Assembly: GCA_017657125.1 (NCBI GenBank)
Contig: JAGFNX010000369.1
Span: 62,001-126,000 of the forward strand
Direction: 5' to 3'
From: Scopulariopsis brevicaulis
Lineage: Eukaryota > Ascomycota > Sordariomycetes > Microascales > Microascaceae
DNA length: 64,000 nt
The notes beneath the pieces were generated by a model. That model ran no database searches. It saw only the letters and a program-made list of their open reading frames with translations, and was not told where the DNA came from. Below, piece by piece: positions 1 to 10,668 of the stretch (position 1 is the stretch's first letter; each line of letters begins with the position of its first letter). Made by a program: the position numbers and the translations under genes.

Positions 1-664
1 AGCAGCGAATATCTTACAGAGCCTTCAACCACAGTTTAAAATCTCCAACAGACCCCAAGCCCACCCGTGATGTTGCCAGGTATCGAGGTCATGAGAACCA
101 AATGGACAAGGAAAGCAAACAGGCATGGATAAAGGCTAATTGCATTGTATAGACTGGTAGCATTAATGTTGGCGTCTCCGGCGTTCCTCCAGTTGAGTTT
201 CGGTATCATCGGTGGATGACATACTGTGACACAGAGTATTATCTCTCAATTAGTGTCACATCACATCACCCTCGGGGTGGTCCAGGATCCCCGAGACCAC
301 TAGATACATTTACAACACTCCAGTACGTTCTTTTAAACAACTGTGCAAGTACACTTTTCCAGCGAATCTCCTGCCTAGCCCTCCGAGCGGTGTGACAAAA
401 CGATTAAGCTCCGGAGGTCCTGTAAGACTAAGACGCCCATTCTTCGGGCAGTCACTGGAATGAGAAGACCCTTTAGGCAAGCTCAAATGTCGGATTTTGA
501 CATCAAGTTGAATGTTCTTTTAGTCCTTCCTACTACACAAAGTGTTTAGTGACTTAAGGCATGCACTCCGGGCTTCCCGAAGCTGGCCTTAAGCAGCTGC
601 TACTTTTCTTTAACTATACTACTATCTACTCGTCTATGAAGTTACTTATTACCATCCCCGTACT
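1..664. other. intergenic, left edge
   Basis: No reading frame, RNA gene or repeat that I can support. It is the 3' flank of the oxidase gene that ends at 665. Confidence 0.5.
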
Positions 665-2565
665 CTAGGGCTCGGGATTTACCGCAAACGCATTTGGGTC
701 GTAGCTCTTAGGCCATATCCCATTCTTCCCAGGCGCCAGGATCCCCTTCGGGTCCAGCGCATCCTTGATACGCGTATTCAGCTTCATCTGAGCATTATCG
801 TTAAACTTGTACGTCCCGGCAATCTGGTCCATCAGCGCCAGGTGCGTCCGGTACTCGCCCCACCCCCTCGCCGCCGCCTCGTCGATGAGCGTCGAGATGA
901 GCCGGTGCGCGCGGCGGCACGAGTCCGGGTCCTTGCGGTCGAAGACCAGGCAGACGATGTGGTGCATCTCGCGCATGCCGACGCAGAAGGTGCCGATGAA
1001 GTCGAAGCCCGCTTCCTCGGTGCGGCGGCGGGTGAGCTGGTATTGGGCGACGGCGTCGTCGCCGGTGACCTTTGCTATGGGAGAGAAGAAGAGGTGGGCG
1101 CCGTTGGGGAGCCAGTTTCTGGGAGGGAGGAGTTAGCCGCGCCCGCGTGATGTTGATAGAGACGCAATTAGGTACTTACACCCATTCCAGCTCTGTCATC
1201 GTAGGGATCCCCTGGAGCGTGAGGTTCCGCGTTTGGAGGACGACGTTATCGGGCATGTCCTCCGGGAAGTAGAACTTGGCGCCGGGGATGGCAGAGAAGG
1301 CTTGCTTGACAACCTGCCACATGGCGTTTCTGATAGGCTCGGGTCCGTAGAGGGCGCCGTAAAAGTTCCACCGGCCCAGGTTCAGCCTCTTCGCTATCTC
1401 GTCTAGCTCCTGGTCTTGTAATGGCCCCTTTGTGGACGTGTAAGACGCGCGGTTGCCCTTGCGGCCAGCGTTAGCATGATCGAAGTCTGGATTTGCTTAG
1501 TGTCTACATACCATGACACCCGCGTCCAAGAGAATGTGCCTGACAGTAGGCACGTTCTGCAGCACCATGGAAGTCCGCAGCGGCCGGATAATCTCGATGG
1601 CCTGGTGGAGGTCTTCATCCCTGGGTATCGTCACCAGGTACGACTGGTAGCCACCAGGGTTCACCATGAGCCACACTCCCATCTTGACGACGATGCCGAG
1701 GGATGACTGGGTGAAGATGCCGTCGTTGTATGGGCCGAAGCCGTAGTTGAAGAGCTGCCAGGCGGCGTTGGGCTCCTGCTCGTGCGGCGGCTTGGTAGGG
1801 TCGGCGTCAGGGTTGGGAAGGGCGCCCATTCCGGTGCGGATCAGACTGCCGTCGGGAAGAATCACTAGGGAGCCGTAAGTAGCGGAACGGTTACGGGAGC
1901 CGCGAGTGGAAGCTGAATACCTTCCATGCCACAGTGCATCATGAAGTGATCACCTGGCCTTGTGTCAGCATTGTTATAGTTTCAATGAAGGCAATGGGTG
2001 GTATCATACCGTACGGCGTATAACCTACCCCTCGCTCGACAGTGTTTCCAAGTACAGACCCTCCCCCGAGGTCCGGGACGTCAATCCACAGCTTATCCCG
2101 GAGGTTGTTATCAACCAAGTACTGATGAAGGTCAGAGTATGTGACGCCCGGCTCTACGAGGGCATACGCTCCTTCCACATCCACCTTTAGAATCTTGTTC
2201 ATATGCCTACCCATGTCCAGTCCAATGGACCCAGGGACGCGCGGCGCCGCTCCTCCGTATCCAACATTACGGCCGACGGAGAAGGGCCAGAGGGGTATCT
2301 CGTACTCGTTGCACAGCCGGACGACGGCCTGTACCTCAGCAACGTCCCGGGGAGCAACGACGGCCGAGGCGACGAAGTGTTCCTTGCCGACTATGTGGTA
2401 CATGTCGTGGGCCTTGCTCGGGTCGCGGTAGTCATCCTTGCCGAGGTCGGCCGTCTTGGAAATTATGGCTACATTTTCGGAGCCGGTGATTGCTGCCGCG
2501 GCCGCTGTGAATTTCTGGAAAGTGGGAGCGTCCACGTTGGGGGGTAGAACTAAGGGGTCAGCCAT
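665..2565 (-). CDS. vaoA: vanillyl-alcohol oxidase-type FAD-linked oxidase
   Basis: Flavoenzyme that would oxidise para-substituted phenols (vanillyl alcohol, 4-(methoxymethyl)phenol and similar) with O2. Five exons (2010-2565, 1921-1953, 1512-1864, 1180-1457, 665-1118) close in frame to 557 residues; the Penicillium simplicissimum enzyme has 560. The start is the ATG at 2565: it matches the family N-terminus, whereas the longer upstream frame adds unrelated sequence. The FAD-binding PCMH-type domain comes first, then the cap domain. By alignment to VAO, Tyr103, Asp165, Tyr496 and Arg497 correspond to catalytic Tyr108, Asp170, Tyr503 and Arg504, and His415 to the flavin-linking His422. The residue matching His61, which assists covalent flavinylation, is Tyr56. 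No signal peptide is seen, so it is probably intracellular or peroxisomal. The 33-nt second exon restores the conserved DHFMMH segment. The gene symbol is by similarity only. Confidence 0.93.
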
Positions 2566-2670
2566 CTTGGCGGGAAAAATAGCGGAGATGAGGATGGGAG
2601 GATAGGAGGCGTCCGCAAGGGTCGTTACACATACGGAATCCGGGAGCAGCTGCTCTCGGGTCAGGCCCAA

Positions 2671-2676
2671 CTTATA
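2671..2676 (-). promoter_or_regulatory. TATA-like box of the oxidase gene
   Basis: TATAAG on the minus strand, about 106 bp upstream of the ATG at 2565, a usual distance for a fungal core promoter. Assigned on sequence and position only. Confidence 0.4.
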
Positions 2677-4460
2677 AGGCGCGGAGGGATACCGCGGTCG
2701 AAATGAACGTCGGCTGAAGGTGGATCGGCAGTCGGGTGCCGGGGAGATGCATCCCCAGCCCCGCATCCCCGCGATTGACCGAGTATTTACGTCCGTTCAT
2801 GACGATAGTGGGCGATCTAATACTCGGTAGATGGAGACCCCCGATGCCGTGTTTGCTGTGCGGCGCTGATGTTATGAAAATGATTCGTCGTTCGCGGCTC
2901 CACACCAAACTGCCGTCTCTCTTGCCGGCAATCCCCTCTCCCCTTCCCCGCATTTTCTACCCACCGGTCATGGGGGAGGTGGGGAACCTAAGCTCAACTG
3001 GGTCCTGGGAGGGGCTGCGGGGGCTTTCAAATACCTTGCTAAGCCTTACTATCTATATCCGGAGCCGGGCGTCCCGGGGCCGCGGAAGCAAAGCAAAGGA
3101 GTAACACCCTCCCGCTGCGTGGGCCGAGCCCTCCTAACAATTGTACGGGGGCCAGCTCTCCCTGCCATGTCACCGGTGTCACCAATACTTTGCTAGTCTT
3201 GCGACTTTGACATCGATTGGCCGTCCGGTTAACGAGCAATGTATGGCCTTGCAGGGGTCGAAATGCCGATTACCACGCCTTTCGCCGGATCGGCCACAGC
3301 CCTGAAGTTGAGATTGCACTCTTCAGGGAATCTGTAATCGGCGTGACCGGCATCGACGCTGTGCTGGCCGCGGCCCGTATGACACTGAATTACGAGGCCA
3401 TAGATCGCGTGGTAGATCCCGACCTCGAGGTAGACCAGGGTATTCCCCGCTCCGATGAACGAGTCGGCGTCATCTAGGTGCTCCATGTCTGTCACAGGTA
3501 TCCTTGATATTGGGAGGCCGGTAGCGAGGCCCTATTCGTAGAGCAGTTCAAGTCTTTAAGGCCTATTGGACACTGAAGTCGCGCGGGGCGCTACGAGAGC
3601 CAGGGGGGCGGCGGGCGGGGATGAGAGCCCGCGGGGTTGGCAAACTGGCTATATAAGTTGGTTTGTCGCGTTACCGCTGTGGATGTTGGGGATGACAAGG
3701 AAATTTTTATAATGACACAGGCGCTCATGCATACTTTGACGAGCTGGGTACAGATACCGGCCCCTTTTCCAAGCCGACTTAGTACACAAGATACGGCTGG
3801 GGCATGATTACGTATTGGAGCGACGGGCTCAGGTAGGGGGTCATATATCCAGCAGCCATATTCTAGTCAGCTTCCAGTGTACGAAGCCCCCTACGAAGAG
3901 GAATGTAAGGCATCCTGTGTTGTACGGGGGCGAGGTGTGCTTACACTGGTAGTAGGAATTCTCTATTCCATGCGGCCCTCCGCTTGCTGGTCGTTACTCT
4001 CCCGAAGGTGAGGGTCGCTTTATGGAGCAAGAGACTGTTCACCACGGTCGCGGGCGTTTTATTGCCTGAGTTTCTGGGGCGAGAAGCCATATCGGTGAGA
4101 AATTGATGATTTGTTCATGGTATGCCGGACTATTTCCCTGTGACTTCTATCCCCGTTCCAATATGGTCACTTCATCAACGTGGTATTCTCAATTTCCCCA
4201 CCCCCGCATCTCCACTTTGACGCGGCGGAGGAATTATCCCGTCCACAAGAGTCATCCGGGCCTGGGTCTTCTCGGCGTTACTGGAACCGAAATCATCACG
4301 TCCATATGAGCCTTTTGCGAGTGCGGGTCGGAGTGAAAGCTGCCAGGGTCGCCTCGGTGCCACTTACACCGAGTATTCGGAGGCCCTAGTTACTTATATC
4401 GCCACGGCCCGCCGGCCTCGCCTTTCCGTTTTTCACGGGTCGATGTGCTTGACAGCCCGC
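2677..4460. other. intergenic between oxidase and rhamnogalacturonan lyase
   Basis: About 1.8 kb separating two divergently transcribed genes, so it should hold both promoters. One protein-like remnant is listed separately at 3229-3495. Otherwise I see no gene, RNA or repeat. Confidence 0.5.
3229..3495 (-). pseudogene. short protein-like remnant of unknown family
   Basis: An 88-codon open frame with balanced, protein-like composition (segments such as YLEVGIYHAIYG and FRAVADPAKG, ending in STPARPYIAR) and no splice-linked neighbours that I could find. It reads like an internal or terminal piece of a soluble protein rather than a random frame, but I do not recognise the family. It could be a small real gene, a decayed fragment, or chance. 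Confidence 0.25.
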
Positions 4461-6437
4461 ATGAAGATGTTGGTATCATTTGCCCTAGTCGCCGGGCTCA
4501 GCGCCGCAGCGGCCCTGAGCACCGCAGAAAACTCTACCCACATCACCCTCTCCAACGACCGACTCACCACCGTCTTGGCAAAATCCGGTGGCCAGATCAT
4601 CGACCTCACCCTCGACGGCCAGGACCTGCTGGGACCAGTTAGCGGCAACGCGGGTAAAGGGCCATACCTCGATTGCTCTTGCACCCCATCCGGCTTCTGG
4701 ACCCCGGGCGGCACCGCGCAGCTCCGGCTCATCAACGGCACCGACTCGACCGGAACGGAATATGGCGGAATTGTTATGAGCGACACGTATTCCCCGACGA
4801 ACCAGACGCTATCGCAGTACTTCTTCCTCCGCGAGGGCGAGGCGGGACTTCACGCTTTCAGTCGCCTTACGTATTTCAACGCGACTACCCCGTTCCTTCG
4901 GGACCTGGGCGAGCTGCGCACGCTCTTCAGGCCGAACACCAAGCTTTGGACGCACTTCTCTACGAGCGACGGGAACTATGGCCCACTCCCCGATAATCCG
5001 GGTGATGGAACCATGGTCCAGGATGCGACGTGGTACACAGGGGACTCTGCCGACGATCCCTATACAAGCGAATACTCCGACTACTTCACCAAGTACAGCC
5101 TCTCAGAATCCTGGCGCGATCACGACGTCCACGGCCAATTCAGCGACGGATCGGCCAGTCCCGACGGAAGCACCTACGGAGCGTGGCTCGTCCACAACAC
5201 GCGCGAGACGTACTACGGCGGCCCGCTGCACTCGGATCTTGTGGTAGACGGCATCGTGTACAACTACATCGTGTCGGGCCATATGGGCGCGCCGATGCCG
5301 AACATTACTCACGGCTTCGATCGGACCTTTGGCCCTCAGTTCTACTATTTCAACAAGGGCGACAAGGACACGTCGCTGGCTGAGCTGAGGGCTGATGCTG
5401 CGCAGTATGCCGACCCAGAGTGGAATGCGGAGTTTTATGACAGTATTGCGGAGCACGTCCCCAATTACATTCCGTCGTCGAAGCGGACTATCCTGGAGGG
5501 GAAGGTGGAGCTCCCTGAGGGAGCTGAGAAGCCCATCATTGTGCTCTCGGAGAACGAGCAGGACTTCCAGCTCAACGTCTTCGACACCAAGTCGTTGCAG
5601 TACTGGACCGAGATTAATGAGTCTGGTGACTTCAATATTCCGCAGGTGGTGGAGGGGACTTACCGGGTGACCATCTACGCCGATGGCGTATTCGGGTGGT
5701 TCATCCAAGATGACGTCGAGATCTCCCGATCTCAGAATAAGCTGGACTTTACCTGGAGCGAAGAAAACGCAGGCCGGGAGATCTGGCGGATCGGCGTCCC
5801 GGACAAGTCAGCCGGCGAGTATTTGCACGGTTACGCGCCCGATACTTCCAAGCCGCTGCAGCCGGAGCAATACCGGATCTACTGGGGTGCGTACGACTAC
5901 CCTGAGGAGTTCCCTGACGGAGTCAACTTCCACGTGGGGGAGGGTGACGAGGCGAAGGACCTGAACTACATCCACTGGTCGTTCTTCCCGTCCAAGGGAA
6001 ACCACCTGCGGTCGGAGTCGTATTACGACAACGTCAACAACTGGACCGTCACGTTCGACCTGGAAAAGGAACAGCTCAGCGGCGCAAAGGAAGCTACCTT
6101 TACAGTCCAAATAGCCGGCACAAAAACCGCCAACGGAAACGCAAAATGGACCCCCGTGGAAGGCGGGATCAACAACCTTCCCTGGACTATCAACGTCAAC
6201 GGTGGCTACGAGTCGACGTGGCTGATTCCATACTGGCGGAGCGGGTCGTGTGGTGTTCGGAGCGCGGTGGCCTGCCAGAACGTCGAGCACAAGTTTGTGT
6301 TTTCCTCCGAGGAGTTGAGGGAGGGGAGGAATGAGTTTGTGTTGAGCTTGCCGTTTAATGCTTCGAGTGTCGAGACTGCTGTCTTGCCCGATGCGCTGTA
6401 TGTGCAGTATGACGCTTTACGCTTGGAATTACAGTAG
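4461..6437 (+). CDS. rglB: secreted rhamnogalacturonan lyase, polysaccharide lyase family 4
   Basis: Cleaves the rhamnose-galacturonate backbone of rhamnogalacturonan I in pectin by beta-elimination, outside the cell. Single exon, 658 residues, a usual size for fungal PL4 enzymes of the RglB type. The ATG at 4461 is preferred over the one at 4443 because it places a clean signal peptide (basic start, then a hydrophobic Ala/Leu/Val run ending near Ala-Leu-Ser, about residues 1-20) at the N-terminus. The catalytic beta-sandwich with the NYGPLP and WRDHDVHGQFSDG segments comes first, followed by the fibronectin-III-like domain (EGKVELPEGAEKP onward, about residues 340-430) and the C-terminal carbohydrate-binding-like domain (EIWRIGVPDKSAGEY onward). 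Many N-glycosylation sequons fit secretion. It lies tail-to-tail with the GH2 beta-galactosidase, which could act on galactan side chains released from the same polymer. Confidence 0.93.
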   Translation: MKMLVSFALVAGLSAAAALSTAENSTHITLSNDRLTTVLAKSGGQIIDLTLDGQDLLGPVSGNAGKGPYLDCSCTPSGFWTPGGTAQLRLINGTDSTGTEYGGIVMSDTYSPTNQTLSQYFFLREGEAGLHAFSRLTYFNATTPFLRDLGELRTLFRPNTKLWTHFSTSDGNYGPLPDNPGDGTMVQDATWYTGDSADDPYTSEYSDYFTKYSLSESWRDHDVHGQFSDGSASPDGSTYGAWLVHNTRETYYGGPLHSDLVVDGIVYNYIVSGHMGAPMPNITHGFDRTFGPQFYYFNKGDKDTSLAELRADAAQYADPEWNAEFYDSIAEHVPNYIPSSKRTILEGKVELPEGAEKPIIVLSENEQDFQLNVFDTKSLQYWTEINESGDFNIPQVVEGTYRVTIYADGVFGWFIQDDVEISRSQNKLDFTWSEENAGREIWRIGVPDKSAGEYLHGYAPDTSKPLQPEQYRIYWGAYDYPEEFPDGVNFHVGEGDEAKDLNYIHWSFFPSKGNHLRSESYYDNVNNWTVTFDLEKEQLSGAKEATFTVQIAGTKTANGNAKWTPVEGGINNLPWTINVNGGYESTWLIPYWRSGSCGVRSAVACQNVEHKFVFSSEELREGRNEFVLSLPFNASSVETAVLPDALYVQYDALRLELQ

Positions 6438-6690
6438 TTAGCTAGCTGGACAATGAAACTTGGGACGACTTTGGGTGCTATAGTGTGGGCCTTAATAACT
6501 TTTGTAAAAGTGGTTATTACGATGCTCATAACATTAATAGGGAGGCTGGCTTGGATTATACGCTGGATGATAAGATGGACACAAGGACCATGCTAAGTCG
6601 TCTAATCTATCCGAGTACGCCACATGATAAAACAATATGAATTCATCGTGGCGTGTTGACGTAGGCTGTCCTGACCACATAACAGCTAAC

Positions 6691-9600
6691 CTAAAGCGGC
6701 TCCAGCAAAAACTTGAAGGCAAAATCGTCCGTCTTGACCATAAAGTCCTCCTTCACAGCGGGACCGCAGGCCCCCGTTCCCACGCCTGCGACGCGAGCAT
6801 CCAACCTCAAGTGCACCGCCTCGTCTTCGATGAGATCGGGAGGATGTTGGGCGGACTGGATGGTATCGTCGCTGTGGCGGGAGGCAACGAAGCTGAACTG
6901 CGAGTCCTGAGCAGAGGAGCCGGAGCGAGTTGCGCGGAGTCCAGCCATGGGGGATGCCACGTTCAGCCACCTCGTCTCCTCCCTATTTCCATTCTCCTGA
7001 GGGACGTCGTACGCCGTCTGGACGTCAGAGATAGACTCAACTTCCCAGACACCGACCTTCTGGGAGTCCTTCTTGTCGGGGTAGCTTTCTCCAGGACCGA
7101 GGCCGAACCAGGACACTTTCTCGAATGTGTTGCTACCGTAGAGGTTCAGGCCCACACGGGGGATGTGCTGCGGCTTGGAGCCAGAGGGTGAGAGGCGGAC
7201 CACATTTATAGAGAGAGCACCCGTAGAGTGGACGGTGTACTCGATCTCCGCGTGGTAGCCCCAGTCAAGTACCGGCGGGGTCAGGAAGGTGTGTGCTTTC
7301 ACGACCGTCTTCTGAGGGTCTGAAGAATCGACCGAGAACGAACGCAGCTGCGATGTGAGCGCGTCGACGCCAAAGCGTCGCCAGTACGGCAGAGACCCAG
7401 ATACATCATTATCCGTTGCGGGTCTCCAGAAAGAGGGGATAACGGCTACGCCGGTCTTTGGGTCCGCCTGCAGGATCGTGTGTCCGTTGACAGACCAGTT
7501 CTTGAGATAGCCGCGAGCTCGGTCGAAGACGAAGCTGAAGTTTGTTCCGGCGACTTCAAGGAGTGCGCCCTTGGTCGTCACGTCCAGCTTCGAGGACAGC
7601 CTGTTCAGGCTGATCGGTGCTGCCGTGGCAGTAGCGCTTGGTGCATAGAGTTGGTGCTGGAACCAGGCCACTTCGTGACCAGCTGCAGCCCAAGAGGTTG
7701 CACTCTTGAGGACGAGGCTCACGGTGAGGTATATCTCATCATCACCCAACAGGTTAAGTTGCTCGGCTGGAAGAGGGATGGTTCCCTTCGCTCCGGGGGC
7801 GATGGACTGCAACTCCAAAGCGCCGGAGGACATCAAGACCGACCTTTAAATGGTCAGTTTTACCTGTCCGTCTTGGGGTTTAGTTTAATCAAGGGACAGT
7901 TCAAGAACTTACTTCTCCCCGAACTTCTCAATCTTGAAGTTGGCAGCCAGGTGTCCCAAGTCGACAAAGTCGTGGCGATTCTCAATGATGAGCTGGCCAT
8001 CCTCAACAGAGAACCCGACGGGCTGGATGACCTTCTTAAACTCGGTCAAGCCAGGCGTAGGCTCATGCCTGCTGCTAACCAACCCATCCATGACAAATGT
8101 TCCATCATGAGGCGACTCGCCAAAGTCGCCGCCGAATGCATGGAACCCACGCTCCTCGTCCCACAGGCCATGGTTGGCCCATTCCCAGATGAAACCGCCC
8201 TGGAGACGAGGATACTCCCGGAATAGCTGCTCGTAGTCCTCGAGCCAACCGGGCCCATTGCCCATTGCGTGTCCGTACTCGCACAGAATCATGGGCTTCT
8301 CGAACTTGCCGTCCTTTACGCCCTCTTCCTTGACCAGCTTGAGGAGGCGCTCGATGCTGGGGTACATGTAGCTGTACATGTGCGTCGTCTCGGCATGCGC
8401 GTCCCCCTCGTAGTGGATCAGGCGGCTAGGGTCGAAGTTGGTGGTATACTCGAACATGGCCTTGAGGTTCTGTCCGTAAAAGGCCTCGTTGCCGAGACTC
8501 CAGATGATGACGCTGGCGTGGTTCTTGTCCCGCTGCACGAGTGCGTCCATCCGGTCGACGTACGCGTCCTTCCAGGTTGGGTTGTTGGAGGTATACTCCG
8601 CGGACTGAGGGAACGCGAGAACCTTGCGCTCTTCGTAGTCCCTCTCCTCGGGGATATCAAGCGGTCGCGCTACGGCGTCGTAGAAGCCGTGGCACTCGAG
8701 GTCTGCTTCGGCCATGACCCACAGCCCCAGCTCGTCGCAGAGGTCCAGGATCCGCGGGTCATGGGGCTGGTGGGCGCATCTCAGGGCGTTGATGTTGTGC
8801 GTCTTCATGAGGAGGAGGTCCCGCTTGGCGAACTCGAGGGGGACGGAGCGGCCGAAGAGGGGGTGGTGCTCGTGGCGGTTCACGCCTCGAAAGCGGATGG
8901 GGGTGCCGTTGACAGTCATCAGGCCATCCTTGAGCTCCACCTTGCGAAATCCGATTCTTTGGCTGACTTTATGGGGGGTGCTTACACTGTTGGCTTGGAG
9001 CGTGATCTCGACGTTGTAGAGGTAAGGGGTCTCTGCAGTCCATTTCCTTGGGTTTACGACGGCGAGGTCGACCTCCACGTTGTTGGCGCTTTTATCAAAG
9101 TCCACCTTCTTGGACTGAAGCACCTTGCCGCCATTCTGGGGAAGCTCGGACAGAGTGAGCTCCACGGAACCAGCATCAGATGCCACGACTTCAATGGATG
9201 CGTTGATGGTGGCGTCCTCGTATTTCGAGTCCAGGTCCGACTGGATAAAGAAGTCACCGATTCTACTCTCGGGGAAAGAGATGAGATTCACATCTCTGAA
9301 GATACCTAGAGAATGTCAGAAACAAACCTCGTGTAAGATGGGAGAGGGCCTACCTGAGAGCCACCACTGATCCTGGTCTTCGATATAAGTTGCATCAGAC
9401 CACTGATACACCCTCACCACCAGCTCATTGGGCCCTGTCCTGTGCAGGAACTGAGAGACGTCAAACTCGGATGGATTCCTCGAGCCCTGGGCGTATCCGA
9501 CCAGGGCACCATTGACCCAGACGTGATACGCACTGTCAACGCCATCAAAGCGAAGTCTCAACTGAGAGTTTGACTCCCAGTCGACGGGAACATGGAAGGT

Positions 9601-9954
9601 TCGTCGGTATGTCCCAGTGGGGTTCTCGGTGGGGACATGGGGCGGGCAGACGGGGATAGGATACTGGACGTTGGTGTACCAGGGCTTCCCGTGCCCCTGG
9701 AGCTGCCAATGTCCCGGGACTCGGAGCTGTATCCACTCAACGTTGTCGAAAGCCGCGGGCTCGGGGGCCTCGAGGGGTGTAGAAGTCAGGTGGAAGTCCC
9801 AAGAGCCATTCAGCGAAACTGACGTCTCGGGGATATGGTATGACCGAGCCGGGAGTGTGTTCCTCCGGAAGACGGTCTCGTTGTTGTAGTCTGGCCTGGA
9901 GTCGTCTTCCTGAAGAGGCAAGCCCTTGGGCAGTTCGCCAGCGTCTGCACCCAT
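6691..9954 (-). CDS. bgaD: GH2 beta-galactosidase, LacZ-type
   Basis: Hydrolyses terminal beta-galactosides such as lactose and galacto-oligosaccharides. Three exons (9354-9954, 7913-9305, 6691-7843), separated by 48- and 69-bp introns, close in frame to 1,048 residues, close to the 1,024 of E. coli LacZ. The order is the LacZ order: N-terminal jelly-roll with VPGHWQLQG, immunoglobulin-like domain, TIM barrel, second Ig-like domain, C-terminal small-chain domain. The acid/base Glu474 sits in WSLGNEA and the nucleophile Glu543 in CEYGHAMGN. No signal peptide is seen, so the enzyme should be intracellular and depend on sugar uptake. Transcription diverges from the adjacent permease gene across 714 bp, the arrangement known for Aspergillus nidulans bgaD-lacpA and for the Kluyveromyces LAC4-LAC12 pair. 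The symbol is assigned by that analogy. Confidence 0.93.
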
Positions 9955-10668
9955 GATGAAAGATTACGTTGGTAGGAACACGCAATGTAGATTACTCCCA
10001 GAATCGTAGAGGGAGACCTTAATCAGACCGTACTTATAGTACTTACAACAGCGACCATAACTGCGGTTCACCTGCCAGCCCCACCCAGGATGTCTTTGCC
10101 GTACCAGGCAAGAAATGCAACGCAAAACCCCTCTCACCACGGCCCCTCTCCGTTCGGCCCGCTCACCTCCGGACCAAAGAACCTAGAAAGCCACTTTGAA
10201 TGTGGCCCTATGGCGGGGCTACGGGGGGTTGCATTTACACGGACCAATGACTTACCCCTGGCCCAGCCCAGGGTATGATTTTGGGGATACCGGAGCCGAA
10301 GTGGAGCCCGCCAAGAGAAAGCCTCCCGCCTTAGCCATTTAATCCCCCCGAATGTGTCGATGGGCTGCATCAACGCATCCAAGCGCACCGTAACAATGAG
10401 CCGACATCGCCATGCCGGACCCAACAATGCGGGACACTGCTGTCACCCCATACCCCGGAACCCCCGCCGACATGGTTCAAACATGCGGTCCTAGTGCGGG
10501 TGGGAAGGCTCATGTGCAGGCTCAGATAGGTGCCGTGCCGGGCCAATATACTCAGGGTTGCATAACGAGCCACACCTATATAAGATCATCGCGGGGCCCG
10601 TTTGTCTTCCCCACACGCTCCAGCAGGATCACCCTTCTTCCCCATTTTTCCCTTCAAGATTCTCCACA
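9955..10668. promoter_or_regulatory. divergent promoter between beta-galactosidase and sugar permease
   Basis: 714 bp between two divergent starts. A TATA box for the permease is visible at 10577. Candidate regulator sites are short and unproven: an inverted CGG-N2-CCG pair at 10291-10298 of the kind Zn2Cys6 proteins bind, and a GCGGGG that fits the CreA consensus near 10594. Shared control of both genes is inferred from the layout. Confidence 0.55.
10577..10584 (+). promoter_or_regulatory. TATA box of the sugar permease gene
   Basis: TATATAAG, 92 bp upstream of the permease ATG at 10669 and followed by a pyrimidine-rich leader, as is usual for well-expressed fungal genes. Confidence 0.55.

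Noticed and set aside
1939..2766. Longer N-terminus for the vanillyl-alcohol-oxidase-type protein
   Set aside because: The extra 67 residues lack family similarity and overlap the TATA-like box; the ATG at 2565 matches the family start.
8269..9309. 346-codon plus-strand open frame
   Set aside because: Lies entirely antisense to the second exon of the GH2 beta-galactosidase, has no family features, and is explained by codon bias of the real gene.
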